A stretch of DNA of 64,000 nucleotides from an uncultured Bacteroidales bacterium (GCA_900317155.1 ONFO01000009.1:124001-188000), one strand, 5' to 3'; positions 7,603-16,058 are shown, numbered from the stretch's first letter. The notes: generated by a model not told the origin, from the letters alone. A program made the numbers and translations.

Positions 7603-9027
7603 TTATGTGTCAGGATAATATGTCTTGACTTGGATGGTCTCTGCAATCATTTTGCGCATCTCCCATCTATCATTAACCAGCTCAGCTGCCTTAGCCTGCA
7701 CCATTAAGTTGCCTATGGCGGTGGCTTCAGTGGGACCAGCTACCACAGGTATGCCTACTGCATTAGCGGTCCATTGGTTGAGCAGGTCGTTGGCCGAGCC
7801 ACCACCGATGACATGTAACTTTTCGATTTTAAACGGCGCAACTTCCTGCAACATGTCTAGCACCGCTTTGTAACGCTCGGCGAGGCTGTGGTAGATGCAG
7901 CTGAGCATCTCGGCATCGTTGGTGGGAGTGGCGTAGCCTTTGTCAGCCAAAGCAGCCTTGATTTCAGTTTCCATGTCGTCAGGGTTGGCAAAACATGGGT
8001 CGTCAGGGTTGATGCGGCCTTTATAGTCTTTAGCCGACTGTGCCATGGCAGCCATCTCGGCATAGCTATAGCCTTTTCCTTGCGCCATCCATTTCTTGCG
8101 GCATTGCTCCACAAGCCACATCCCCGTGATGTTCTTCAAGAAGCGTGTGGTGCCTTCGATGCCGCCTTCGTTGGTAAAATTGAGTCGTGCCGACTGTTCA
8201 GTGATGATAGGCTCCTTAGTCTCAATGCCCATGAGGCTCCATGTGCCGCTGCTGAGATAGGCGAAATGTTCGTTTTCAGCAGGTATAGCAACAACAGCAG
8301 AGGCGGTGTCATGGCCTGCCACAGTGACCACAGGCACTTCGCCCAAACCTGTCTCTTTGGCGATGTTGAAACGCAACTTGCCGACGACTTCTCCTGGTTG
8401 CACCCTGTCGGGTATTTGGTCTTCTGTGAGGCCTACAGCGGTCATCAGCGAAGGCTCAAACTGTTGTGTCTTAGGGTCTATCAGTCCCGAGGTGGAGGCG
8501 ATGGTATATTCACAAACTTTGCCTCGTGTCAGGAAGTAGGCGAGGAGGTCGGGCATGAAGAGAATCTTCTTAGCATGACGGTATGCTACACTGCCTTCTT
8601 CGGCTTGGGCAAACATCTGGAAAATGCTATTGAAGTTCATGATTTGGATGCCCGTCAACGCATAAAGCTTTTCATGCGGTATCTTTTTGAAGAACTTTTC
8701 GGGAATGCCATCAGTGTAAGGGTCGCGGTAGGCGCGTGGCAAACCTAACAAAGTGCCATCATGGCCGATGCAGCCAAAATCGACACCCCAAGTGTCGATG
8801 CCGATGGAATCCAATGGGATATGCCGTTTTCCCAACTCCGTCAGGCACTTGATGAAATGTTCGTAGATGCTATAGACATTCCAATAGTACTTCCCGCCGA
8901 TTTCAAGAGTCTGGTTGGGGAAGCGGTAGACCTCTTCTATGCGGAAACTACCATCGGCGAAAGTACCTAATATGGCGCGTCCACTGGTGGCACCGCAATC
9001 GAAAGCCAGGAAACGATAGGTTTTCAT
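7603..9027 (-). CDS. rhaB: Rhamnulokinase
   Basis: Phosphorylates L-rhamnulose to rhamnulose 1-phosphate, the second step of rhamnose breakdown. The 474 residues start at MKTYRFLAFDCGATSGRAIL, the phosphate-binding loop of FGGY kinases; the reading frame extends further upstream but without family similarity, so this ATG was chosen. Further signatures are GIDTWGVDFG, VAGHDTASAV (catalytic Asp region) and YLSSGTWSLMG. Length fits the family (about 480-490). It lies 77 bp after GH97, and a small perfect hairpin (9088-9105) sits at the end of GH97. Confidence 0.95.
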   Translation of the reverse strand: MKTYRFLAFDCGATSGRAILGTFADGSFRIEEVYRFPNQTLEIGGKYYWNVYSIYEHFIKCLTELGKRHIPLDSIGIDTWGVDFGCIGHDGTLLGLPRAYRDPYTDGIPEKFFKKIPHEKLYALTGIQIMNFNSIFQMFAQAEEGSVAYRHAKKILFMPDLLAYFLTRGKVCEYTIASTSGLIDPKTQQFEPSLMTAVGLTEDQIPDRVQPGEVVGKLRFNIAKETGLGEVPVVTVAGHDTASAVVAIPAENEHFAYLSSGTWSLMGIETKEPIITEQSARLNFTNEGGIEGTTRFLKNITGMWLVEQCRKKWMAQGKGYSYAEMAAMAQSAKDYKGRINPDDPCFANPDDMETEIKAALADKGYATPTNDAEMLSCIYHSLAERYKAVLDMLQEVAPFKIEKLHVIGGGSANDLLNQWTANAVGIPVVAGPTEATAIGNLMVQAKAAELVNDRWEMRKMIAETIQVKTYYPDT

Positions 9028-9087
9028 GTTTGATATCAAGAATTTGAGAATGAAGAGAAATACGGAAGTACGATTGGAATTTGAGAC

Positions 9088-9105
9088 AAAATCACGAGTG
9101 ATTTT
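9088..9105 (-). other. Short perfect hairpin at the GH97 stop codon
   Basis: AAAATCAC / GTGATTTT with a 2-nt loop overlaps the GH97 stop codon. It lacks GC strength and a long T-tract, so it is more likely an intra-operon stability or pausing element than a full terminator. Confidence 0.45.
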
Positions 9106-11099
9106 TAGAATACCATCACGGCCCCGCCGCCTTTGGCGAGATGCACTTTCACCTTGTTGCCCCACACTTGGGCTTGCTCTGAAACATAGTCTTTGGCCAC
9201 GCGGTTGGCGTTGGGACCGTCGCGGAAGATGTGTCCCGACTTGGCGCCGAAGTTGGGCAGCACGCCGAGGTCGATTTCGATGTCGCGTTCCTCCCAGTTG
9301 GTGATGGCACCCACATACCAGTGGAAGTCCTTGCGGCGGGCGATGACGAGGTATTCGCCCACCTTACCGTCGAGCACCATCGTCTCATCCCAAGTGGTGG
9401 GAACGGAAGCGATGAATTGGGTGCATTCGTCTTCCTTCATGTAGTTGCTCGGGCTGTCGCAGAGCATGTTGAAAGGTGACTCAAAGATCACATATTCTGC
9501 AAGCTGACGGCAGCGCGTGCCTTGACTCATCGGCTCGGTGTAAATGGCGGCGAAGTTGTTCTTGTTGGCGTTTTTCATCGCGCCTTGGGTGTAGTCGAGA
9601 GGACCGGCCAGCATGCGGATGAAGGGGATGGTGACTTCGTTGGTGACAAGGTCGCTCTCGTTGTCCCACTTGGCTTGTTCGAGGCCATACACGCCCTCGT
9701 GGTTGAGCACATTGGGATAGGTGCGGTTGAGGCCCGTGGGCTTGTACGCGCCATGGAAGTCGATGAAGAGGTGGTGACGGGCGGCGGTCTCGGCCATGCG
9801 GTAGTAGAAGTCGACGATCATCTGGTCGTCGCCGTCCATGAAGTCGACCTTGAAGCCTTTCACGCCCATGTCGGCATAGTGTTGGCAGACGCGCTCCATG
9901 TCCTTGTCGATGGCGGCATAGCCTACCCAAAGCACGATGCCCACATTTCGTTCGGCGCCATAGTCCACCAGTTCCTTGATGTCGATTTCGGGCACCACTT
10001 TGAAAAGGTCTGCCTTTTTGTTGACGGCCCAACCTTCGTCCAAAATGACATATTCGATGCCGTATTGCGAGGCGAAGTCGATGTAGTACTTATAGGTGTC
10101 GTTGTTGATGCCTGCCTTGAAGTCGACGCCATAGATATTCCATGCGTTCCACCAGTCCCAAGCCACCTTGCCAGGCTGGATCCACGAGACATCGCCAATG
10201 CGGTTGGGTGAGGCCAAGAGATAGACCAAGTCGTTGTCGGCCAGTTCTTTGTCGTTTTCCGAGATGGCGATGATACGCCAAGGGAAAGCGCGTTTACCCT
10301 CCACTTTGGCGATGTAGTTCTCGCGTTCCTTCACAATCCATTGCAGGTTGTTGTGGCCGCCTTGTTCGCGGGTCTTGGGATAGGGTGCGTGGACGGCAGA
10401 GAGTCCGTTTTTGCCATTGGCATTGCGCAGATACAAGCCGGGGAAGTCCTCCAAGTCGGCTTCAGTAATGACGACTTTTTTCCCGTCCTTGAGTTCGACC
10501 AACAAAGGCAAAAAAGCGAGTTTTTCGGGGTCCATTTGGCTAAGGTTGATGTGGGAGTAGGTGTTCTCAAACGAGTTGTAGAACTGCTGGTTGATGAGTG
10601 GACCTTCTTGTCCGGCACGCCTTAAAACATAAGGGATAAAGCCTTGATAATCCTTGTCAAAATTGAAATCTGCAATTTCATTTTCAATGATGATGGGCTT
10701 ACGGAATTCGGTCTCAAAACGGTAGGCCACACCAGCATCGTAGGCGCGGAAGATGACCTTGTAGTTGCCTTTGAAGGTCAGCGTCAGTTCCTCGTAGACT
10801 TCGGGAATTTCGGTTCTTTTGTAAAGTGGGGAGGCTAAGGTCTGGTTGACTGAGCGCGTCTTGGCGCTTTTTACAACGGGAACGGGGTTATGGCCAAACA
10901 TGGTGCCATCGCCGAGTTGCATGCCGATTGGCGAGGGGGCTAACACACAAGTATTGCCGTGTGTGACGGAATAGGTGAGTGGTTCGCCTATCTCAATGGT
11001 GACGGTGATATCTTTGTCGGGCGATTGCAATGTGTATTGCTTTTGGGCGAAGGCGCTCACGCAAAGCATAAGGAGCGCAGAGAGAAGGAGTTTTTTCAT
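9105..11099 (-). CDS. Glycoside hydrolase family 97 (likely retaining alpha-galactosidase type)
   Basis: A 664-residue secreted or periplasmic enzyme with signal peptide (residues 1-19, VSAFAQ). The GH97 architecture is complete: N-terminal beta-sandwich (about 20-280), (beta/alpha)8 barrel with WDWWNAW (314-320) and C-terminal sheet. The segment GFKVDFMDGDDQ carries an Asp at 419, where retaining GH97 enzymes have their nucleophile, whereas inverting SusB-like alpha-glucosidases use glutamates elsewhere. NHEGVYGLEQAKW (466-478) carries candidate acid residues. It is the first gene of the rhamnose operon and has its own well-formed promoter, so it may trim alpha-galactosyl decorations before rhamnose release. 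The substrate is inferred. Confidence 0.88.
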   Translation of the reverse strand: MKKLLLSALLMLCVSAFAQKQYTLQSPDKDITVTIEIGEPLTYSVTHGNTCVLAPSPIGMQLGDGTMFGHNPVPVVKSAKTRSVNQTLASPLYKRTEIPEVYEELTLTFKGNYKVIFRAYDAGVAYRFETEFRKPIIIENEIADFNFDKDYQGFIPYVLRRAGQEGPLINQQFYNSFENTYSHINLSQMDPEKLAFLPLLVELKDGKKVVITEADLEDFPGLYLRNANGKNGLSAVHAPYPKTREQGGHNNLQWIVKERENYIAKVEGKRAFPWRIIAISENDKELADNDLVYLLASPNRIGDVSWIQPGKVAWDWWNAWNIYGVDFKAGINNDTYKYYIDFASQYGIEYVILDEGWAVNKKADLFKVVPEIDIKELVDYGAERNVGIVLWVGYAAIDKDMERVCQHYADMGVKGFKVDFMDGDDQMIVDFYYRMAETAARHHLFIDFHGAYKPTGLNRTYPNVLNHEGVYGLEQAKWDNESDLVTNEVTIPFIRMLAGPLDYTQGAMKNANKNNFAAIYTEPMSQGTRCRQLAEYVIFESPFNMLCDSPSNYMKEDECTQFIASVPTTWDETMVLDGKVGEYLVIARRKDFHWYVGAITNWEERDIEIDLGVLPNFGAKSGHIFRDGPNANRVAKDYVSEQAQVWGNKVKVHLAKGGGAVMVF

Positions 11100-11119
11100 G
11101 ATGGTAAAGTTTTATGCAG

Positions 11120-11151
11120 GCAAAAATAGAAATTTTTGCAGCACTTCACAA
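11120..11151 (-). promoter_or_regulatory. Promoter of the GH97-rha operon
   Basis: TATTTTTGC (11120-11128) is a consensus Bacteroidetes -7 box. A TTG at 11149-11151, 20 bp upstream, fits the -33 box, and the start codon is about 20 nt downstream. The TTG lies in the T-tract of the preceding gene's terminator. Confidence 0.8.
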
Positions 11152-11181
11152 AAAAAGCCACCGAAATCGCTTTCGATGGCT
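11150..11181 (-). terminator. Rho-independent terminator of the sigma/anti-sigma operon
   Basis: On the minus strand AGCCATCGAAA-GCGA-TTTCGGTGGCT gives an 11-bp stem (one G-U pair) capped by a GNRA tetraloop and followed by a T-run. It lies downstream of the gene ending at 11319. Confidence 0.85.
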
Positions 11182-11203
11182 TTAATGATGCCTCTTTATT
11201 TGG

Positions 11204-11290
11204 CACGCAGAATCCGCAGAACTATATGAAACGCGAAGCGACGCGAAGTTTGCCTCTGGCAGGTTCAGCGTATTCTGCGATTTCTGCGTG
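11204..11290. repeat. Inverted repeat with 18-bp arms in the GH97 / GIN-gene gap
   Basis: CACGCAGAATCCGCAGAA (11204-11221) is complementary to TTCTGCGATTTCTGCGTG (11273-11290) with two mismatches. The loop contains two copies of ACGCGAAG. It resembles a dispersed repeat rather than a terminator; no T-run follows. Confidence 0.7.
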
Positions 11291-11318
11291 AGAAATAATT
11301 CATCCGGCAGGCTGTAGG

Positions 11319-12632
11319 TTATAGTTTAATCTCGACGCCAACACTTCGGAACTTGTCCGTCGTGACCCCTGGCTTGTACTCGGGCAGAAGGTTGGTGAAG
11401 ACCCTCAAACCATGGATGATGCCAAGATGACGGGTGTTGAAACTGAGACCCACCTCCAATTTCCAAGGGTTGAAGATGTTGTCAAGATGGTCTATTGTCC
11501 CAGGAAAGAGAACGCCGATACCAAAGGGCTTGGTTGGGTCTTTGCTGGTGACGAGCGCTTCTCCTAATAGGCGACCGCAATACAAGTCCAGAGAGAAGCT
11601 TTCGGTCTGCTTTTTACCGAGGTAATAACTAAGTGAAACAGGGATGCCCATGTAAAGGTTATACAGTCGGTTGCGTTGATAATCCCCTTGCCCGTCAACC
11701 ACTATCAATTCGTTGTTTTCATATTTTACTTGGTGGCATAGCGACTTCCAATTCTCGTTCCATTGAAGCCCTGTGCGCAAGCCCCAACGGTTGCTGAGTT
11801 TGAAATAGGTGGTAAAACCGATGTTGACCGACACTGTGTTGTATTGCAAGAAGGGGCTGTTGGGATTTGTTGGTGTGTTGCCTTGTTGTATGCCGAGTCC
11901 AATGTCAAGAACAAGCGCGTCATTCCATACCTTTCTACGGTCGGTCGTGACCAGTTCGCCATCCACTTCCTTGGTCTTGATTATCCTCCACTCCCTTTGC
12001 ATATATGGCCAATCAGAAGTGTTTTCATGTTCACACAGTTTAATTTTGCCTCGCAGGATATTGGTGCCGTATTGAAAATCTCCTTCATAAACATTCATCA
12101 TGACATTGCCTTCGCCCGAAATGGTATCGATAGTCAGTTGGGCATGGTCCCAAATCTCCATTCCAGGCGAGTTTTCTGGGTTGGGGATGTGATAGTGCCG
12201 GACATGAAAGTTTGAATTTTTGGATAGGTTGAGGTTGCTCAAGTCCTTCGGTACTGACGCCACGGATGCAACGACAAAATCCGCTTCAGCCATCGCTCTG
12301 TCCAAAAGGCTGATTTGCCCGAAGTTCATGGGGCCTTCAATCTCCACCACGGTGCCTAGGGGCAGCTGGGTGTTCTCAAGGATGGTCAAAGTTTGGTCTT
12401 TGACATTGCAGAGCTGAACGTTGTAGGCCCGTGCCGCCAAATCATCTTCGGTGATGATGGCCACGCGGTAGCCGCTGTCGGCCTCGTGGTGAATGAGATG
12501 GACATCCCATCCGGAACTGATTTCCAGCTTGTTGATGCGCTGGTTGATGTTTTGCTCGATGGCGACTTCTTCTTGGGCAAAGCCTATCTGTGCAGCCAAA
12601 AGAATGGCAATTGATAAAATAATGCGTTTCAT
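11319..12632 (-). CDS. Envelope protein: GIN-like (DUF2807) head plus outer-membrane barrel
   Basis: A 437-residue protein with signal peptide (MKRIILSIAILLAAQIGFAQ). Residues about 22-210 look like the head GIN / DUF2807 beta-helix domain (KLEISSGWDVHLIH, then repeated short strands), and residues about 240-437 alternate strands with turns in the manner of a PorT-like outer-membrane barrel ending in VGVEIKL. The reading frame is open 9 bp further to a TTG, but the ATG gives a clean signal peptide. It follows the membrane protein gene by 12 bp and ends at a strong terminator, closing an ECF sigma operon. It could be the envelope target or sensor of that sigma factor; function unknown. Confidence 0.7.
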   Translation of the reverse strand: MKRIILSIAILLAAQIGFAQEEVAIEQNINQRINKLEISSGWDVHLIHHEADSGYRVAIITEDDLAARAYNVQLCNVKDQTLTILENTQLPLGTVVEIEGPMNFGQISLLDRAMAEADFVVASVASVPKDLSNLNLSKNSNFHVRHYHIPNPENSPGMEIWDHAQLTIDTISGEGNVMMNVYEGDFQYGTNILRGKIKLCEHENTSDWPYMQREWRIIKTKEVDGELVTTDRRKVWNDALVLDIGLGIQQGNTPTNPNSPFLQYNTVSVNIGFTTYFKLSNRWGLRTGLQWNENWKSLCHQVKYENNELIVVDGQGDYQRNRLYNLYMGIPVSLSYYLGKKQTESFSLDLYCGRLLGEALVTSKDPTKPFGIGVLFPGTIDHLDNIFNPWKLEVGLSFNTRHLGIIHGLRVFTNLLPEYKPGVTTDKFRSVGVEIKL

Positions 12633-12644
12633 GGTTTCCAAGTT

Positions 12645-13352
12645 TTAATTAAATTTGATTTCCAAGGCCAGCGATCCGTTTTTCATGTTCGGGTCTTGCG
12701 GCTGACCGAATAAGGTCCTGTCTTCCATGACAGGTTTGGTGAAGAATTCGGGGTCCTTCTGACATTCGTAGCACACCAGGTTGAGGCTCCGGATGACTCT
12801 CCGTTGTGGCTTTTGAACGGCTGAAGGCGTTTCGTTTTCAGTGGGTATGGTATTGGATCCAATATTCGTGGTGTCTTTGGTTTTCGTTGGCTTGACCTCG
12901 GCAAGCATGGGCTGTTCAACCACTTCTTCGATGATTTGAGTCTTCGGTTTCTCTTTTTTCATCGGGGCGTTTTGTGGGACGATGGGTGTCTCTTCTGCCA
13001 AAAAAGCTTCGTTAGCAACAGGTTGTTCAAAGACGGCATCGTTCACCTCGGTCTTGACGGAATCAAGGTTTTTCGTTTCCTCGACAAGGATTTCCTGTTC
13101 CATCTCGGGTTGCTGTTTCGCGTTCGGTTTGACGAGCAGCCAAAGCAGTAGGCAAGCGGCTGCCGCGCCCATGGCCCACCAAAGCGGGGTGAGTGTTCTA
13201 TGCTTGCGCGGCATTGCAACCGTCTTTTCCTCATCGGCAAGACGGTCAATCAGGTCGCTGAGATCTTGCTGTCGGCGAGCGTTCTTCCCGTGTTCTTCCA
13301 GGCTGTCGAGCAGCTGGCGGACTTCCTCGTTCATTTCGTTTTCAGTATTCAT
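12645..13352 (-). CDS. Single-pass membrane protein, putative anti-sigma factor
   Basis: A 235-residue protein with a charged cytoplasmic N-terminus (residues 1-54; helical, EVRQLLDSLEEHGK), one transmembrane helix (about 57-76, WWAMGAAAACLLLWLLV) and a long low-complexity Glu/Thr/Pro-rich periplasmic tail. It overlaps the ECF sigma gene by 4 bp, the usual arrangement for a sigma/anti-sigma pair. It lacks the FecR domain and any obvious zinc anti-sigma HxxxCxxC motif, so the anti-sigma role rests on gene order and topology only. The C-terminus contains LVCYECQKD, a possible Cys pair. Confidence 0.65.
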   Translation of the reverse strand: MNTENEMNEEVRQLLDSLEEHGKNARRQQDLSDLIDRLADEEKTVAMPRKHRTLTPLWWAMGAAAACLLLWLLVKPNAKQQPEMEQEILVEETKNLDSVKTEVNDAVFEQPVANEAFLAEETPIVPQNAPMKKEKPKTQIIEEVVEQPMLAEVKPTKTKDTTNIGSNTIPTENETPSAVQKPQRRVIRSLNLVCYECQKDPEFFTKPVMEDRTLFGQPQDPNMKNGSLALEIKFN

Positions 13353-13840
13353 CCTTGTTTCTCCTTATATTGTTTTATGGCTTCACGCAACGACTTGTAG
13401 GCGCGCGACAGCGTTGCATACACATGGGTGCTGCTCATGCCCGTCGCCTTCTCGATTTCCTCTACGCTGAGACCGTCCTCGTATTTCATCAGAATGGTAT
13501 CGCGTTGGCGTTGGGGCAGTTGTTCGACGAGTTTTCGGGCCAGTCGGTAGCGTTCCTCGTTATCGTCCTGCGGTGGCTCGGCAAGCATCAGGCTTTCCGT
13601 GTCGATAGGTATGGTGGGTCGTTGTTTCCTAAGCAAGTCGATGCTACGCCGTTTCACGATGGTCAGGCTGAGTTTTTCTATGTCCTGGCTTTTTATCGTC
13701 GCGCGTTGTTCCCAAAGTGTGATGACGGCTTCTTGAACGGCATCCGCTGCGCTGTCGGCGTCGCCGACGATGCTCTCGGCGGTCCGCTGCAATCGGGGTT
13801 GCAGTCGCATGATGTCTCGTTTGAACTCTTCGGTCGTCAT
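13349..13840 (-). CDS. ECF-type RNA polymerase sigma factor
   Basis: A 163-residue sigma-70 family protein. Region 2 (about residues 10-80) contains DADSAADAVQEAVITLWEQR, the sigma2 core-binding helix. Region 4 (about 105-158) contains LPQRQRDTILMKYEDGLSVE and the recognition helix GMSSTHVYATLSRAYKSLRE. It is the first gene of a three-gene operon with a membrane protein and an envelope protein, an arrangement typical of envelope-responsive ECF regulation. There is no clear TAnnTTTG box upstream, so it may be transcribed by another sigma or by itself. Confidence 0.92.
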   Translation of the reverse strand: MTTEEFKRDIMRLQPRLQRTAESIVGDADSAADAVQEAVITLWEQRATIKSQDIEKLSLTIVKRRSIDLLRKQRPTIPIDTESLMLAEPPQDDNEERYRLARKLVEQLPQRQRDTILMKYEDGLSVEEIEKATGMSSTHVYATLSRAYKSLREAIKQYKEKQG

Positions 13841-13915
13841 TACCTTCGGTCGTTTGCTATTATATCGTGGAAATGGACGGAATCTTACATTTTTTGGAAA
13901 AAATACAGCAAACTT

Positions 13916-14027
13916 CGGAAAAGTGTATATTTTGACCTATAATTTTATCGGAAAAATGTATTTTTTTTATTGCTATTTATACGGAAAAGTGTATTTTTGC
14001 AGATGAAAAATTATAGGAAAAGTGTAT
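13916..14027 (+). promoter_or_regulatory. Four operator-like direct repeats spaced 33 bp
   Basis: CGGAAAAGTGTAT, CGGAAAAATGTAT, CGGAAAAGTGTAT and AGGAAAAGTGTAT start at 13916, 13949, 13982 and 14015, each exactly 33 bp apart. The third overlaps the -7 box of the ATPase gene and the fourth its start codon. Confidence 0.85.
13970..14000 (+). promoter_or_regulatory. Promoter of the DUF4143 ATPase gene
   Basis: TATTTTTGC at 13992-14000 with TTG at 13970-13972, a 19-bp spacer. It is embedded in the 33-bp repeat array. Confidence 0.75.
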
Positions 14028-15375
14028 GTTAAGAAGAAAAGTTCAAACAGAAATCGCTGAATATCTTGATAATGGGTCTGAAAAGATACTGATTCTCGAT
14101 GGAGCACGACAGATAGGAAAGTCCTATATCATTAGACATGAAGGGAAAAAGCGTTTCAAGAATTACATCGAGATTGATTTGTATGAGGATAAGAAAGGCG
14201 ACCGGCTTTTTGAAGGTACCCGTAATAAAGAAGACTTTTACCTCCGGCTCAGCACCATTGCCGGCAACCGATTGGGTGAGAAATCAAACACATTGGTGTT
14301 TTTGGATGAGATACAGGCCTATCCCGACATGCTCACTCTTTTGAAATTCCTGCGTCAAGATGATAGGTTTACTTATATTGTCAGCGGTTCGCAGTTGGGG
14401 ATTGCGTTAAACGAGACGCTTTCAAAGCCTGGTGGGAGAATCAAGGTGGTGAAAATGTTTCAGCTTGATTTTGAGGAGTTTCTATGGGCTAACAATGTAG
14501 GAGAGGAGTTTATCAATCATGCACGACAGAGTTATATGCAAAGAGTCTCATTGGACGAACCGTTGCATAATCGAATGATGGACTTGTTCAAAAAATATCT
14601 ATTGGTCGGGGGGTTGCCTGATGCCGTGAACAAGTTCATAGAGACACATAATATTGTCGAAGTGAGATCGGCACAAAAGGATGTCTATGAACTTTACAAG
14701 GGCGATGCGAGCCAGTACGACAAAGAACGGAAATTGGTCATTGAGCGCATATATGAGTTGGTGCCCTCCTATCTTGAGAACAAAAAGAAACGGGTTCATT
14801 TCAACCAGATAGAGAACAAGAAACAGGCAAGAGCATGGCAGTATCAAGCTGAGTTTGAGTATCTTGTGAAAAGCGGTATCTGCAACGAAGTGAAGGCCGT
14901 CTCCAACCCAAGGTTCCCGCTTGTGGAATCGGAGAGCAAGAACCTGCTGAAACTGTATCTGAACGATGTGGGGCTGTTGACGCGGCTTCTTTATCAGTAT
15001 AGTATTTCCGCCATCATGAATGATGAAAAAAGCGTTAACTTGGGTTCGGTATATGAATCGGTGGTGTGCAGCGAACTTGTTGCACACGGCTTCCCGCTGT
15101 TCTATTATGACAGTAAGAAGAAAGGCGAGGTTGAGTTTCTTGTAAATGATTACGACCTGCTTTCGGTGGTTCCTGTCGAGGTGAAGTCGGGGAAGGATTA
15201 CAACATACATGCCTCGTTGGATGCTTTTGTCTCTACACCGGACTATCACATCAAGCAGGGCTTTGTGTTATCAAACGAACGAGAAGTCACACAAAACGGG
15301 AAAGTGACTTACCTTCCCGTTTATTTTGTCATGTTTTTTATTCCCTCAACGCCACCTGAAAAGATGATAGTGTGA
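14026..15375 (+). CDS. AAA-family ATPase with C-terminal DUF4143 domain
   Basis: A 449-residue protein of the COG1373 family. Walker A is GARQIGKS (residues 26-33) and Walker B TLVFLDEIQ (89-97), with sensor-like YIVSGSQLG after it. The C-terminal DUF4143 part ends in GEVEFLV...VVPVEVKSGK, the E...E-x-K core of a PD-(D/E)XK nuclease-like fold. Family members are widespread, often accessory or mobile, and have no settled function. The gene stands alone and divergent from the sigma operon. Its start codon (ATG 14026) lies inside the fourth operator-like repeat, which suggests autoregulation. Confidence 0.9.
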   Translation: MLRRKVQTEIAEYLDNGSEKILILDGARQIGKSYIIRHEGKKRFKNYIEIDLYEDKKGDRLFEGTRNKEDFYLRLSTIAGNRLGEKSNTLVFLDEIQAYPDMLTLLKFLRQDDRFTYIVSGSQLGIALNETLSKPGGRIKVVKMFQLDFEEFLWANNVGEEFINHARQSYMQRVSLDEPLHNRMMDLFKKYLLVGGLPDAVNKFIETHNIVEVRSAQKDVYELYKGDASQYDKERKLVIERIYELVPSYLENKKKRVHFNQIENKKQARAWQYQAEFEYLVKSGICNEVKAVSNPRFPLVESESKNLLKLYLNDVGLLTRLLYQYSISAIMNDEKSVNLGSVYESVVCSELVAHGFPLFYYDSKKKGEVEFLVNDYDLLSVVPVEVKSGKDYNIHASLDAFVSTPDYHIKQGFVLSNEREVTQNGKVTYLPVYFVMFFIPSTPPEKMIV

Positions 15376-15424
15376 TTTTTAGTGCAAGCGCTTTCGATGG
15401 CTTAGGAGTAACTATGAAGTATGT

Positions 15425-16024
15425 TTAGAACCGATGCTCATAACCCATTGTAAGAAAGGTACCGAAGAAACCTCCATAAAAAGAGGATTGGCCTTTTTCG
15501 GTTACATGGTTGGCACATAATTGACTTTGCATGCCTATACGGAGACGATCATTTTCGGATAGTCGTATGCGACCGCCCAATTCCACTTCTGGGCCTATAC
15601 CAAAGTTGATGGTCTCGTTGGCATCATAGCGTGTGTTCGTCGCGCGTTCCACAAAAAGTCCTGCATTGACATAAAACCATTTGTGCGTGAACTCGGCGCG
15701 AACAGGAATGCGGATGAAATGCCGTAGTCCTTCCCTGTGGTCGTCTGGAATAATATAATCGCCTTCGGAAAAGCCCCATCGGTAATTATACTCAACACCA
15801 GCCAGCAACGACCAATGCTCGTTGAAACTGACTTTGGCGTCCACTCCTGCATTCGCGTGATAGACCTCATCTAATAGTCTTACCGAACCATCCAATACAT
15901 ATCCTATTTTTGTATAAGGAATAATTGACCATTCTTTCGAGTCCTGTGCCTTTGCCGTAAAGCAGCAAAGCAAAGCGATGGCCATTGTGGCCAAAACCCG
16001 CTTATTGAAATTAATTGTTTTCAT
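15425..16024 (-). CDS. Small outer-membrane beta-barrel protein
   Basis: A 199-residue protein with signal peptide (cleavage after TAKAQ, about residue 27). The rest alternates aromatic and polar residues in strand-like stretches (WSLLAGVEYNYRW, FIRIPVRAEFTHKWFYVNAG, RLRIGMQSQLCANH) and ends with GYEHRF, a typical C-terminal barrel strand with terminal Phe. This fits the OMP_b-brl / PorT-like group of Bacteroidetes; the ligand or role is unknown. It sits 34 bp downstream of the BspA-like T9SS gene and may be co-transcribed with it. Confidence 0.65.
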   Translation of the reverse strand: MKTINFNKRVLATMAIALLCCFTAKAQDSKEWSIIPYTKIGYVLDGSVRLLDEVYHANAGVDAKVSFNEHWSLLAGVEYNYRWGFSEGDYIIPDDHREGLRHFIRIPVRAEFTHKWFYVNAGLFVERATNTRYDANETINFGIGPEVELGGRIRLSENDRLRIGMQSQLCANHVTEKGQSSFYGGFFGTFLTMGYEHRF

Positions 16025-16058
16025 AACTTATTGATTTTAAAGTTACATATTCTATGGC

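Noticed and set aside
7888-8748. 286-codon plus-strand frame opposite rhaB
   Set aside because: Antisense shadow of rhamnulokinase.
13916-14027. CRISPR-like array
   Set aside because: Only four 13-bp repeats with 20-bp spacers that contain the promoter and start codon of a gene; no cas genes. Better explained as operators.
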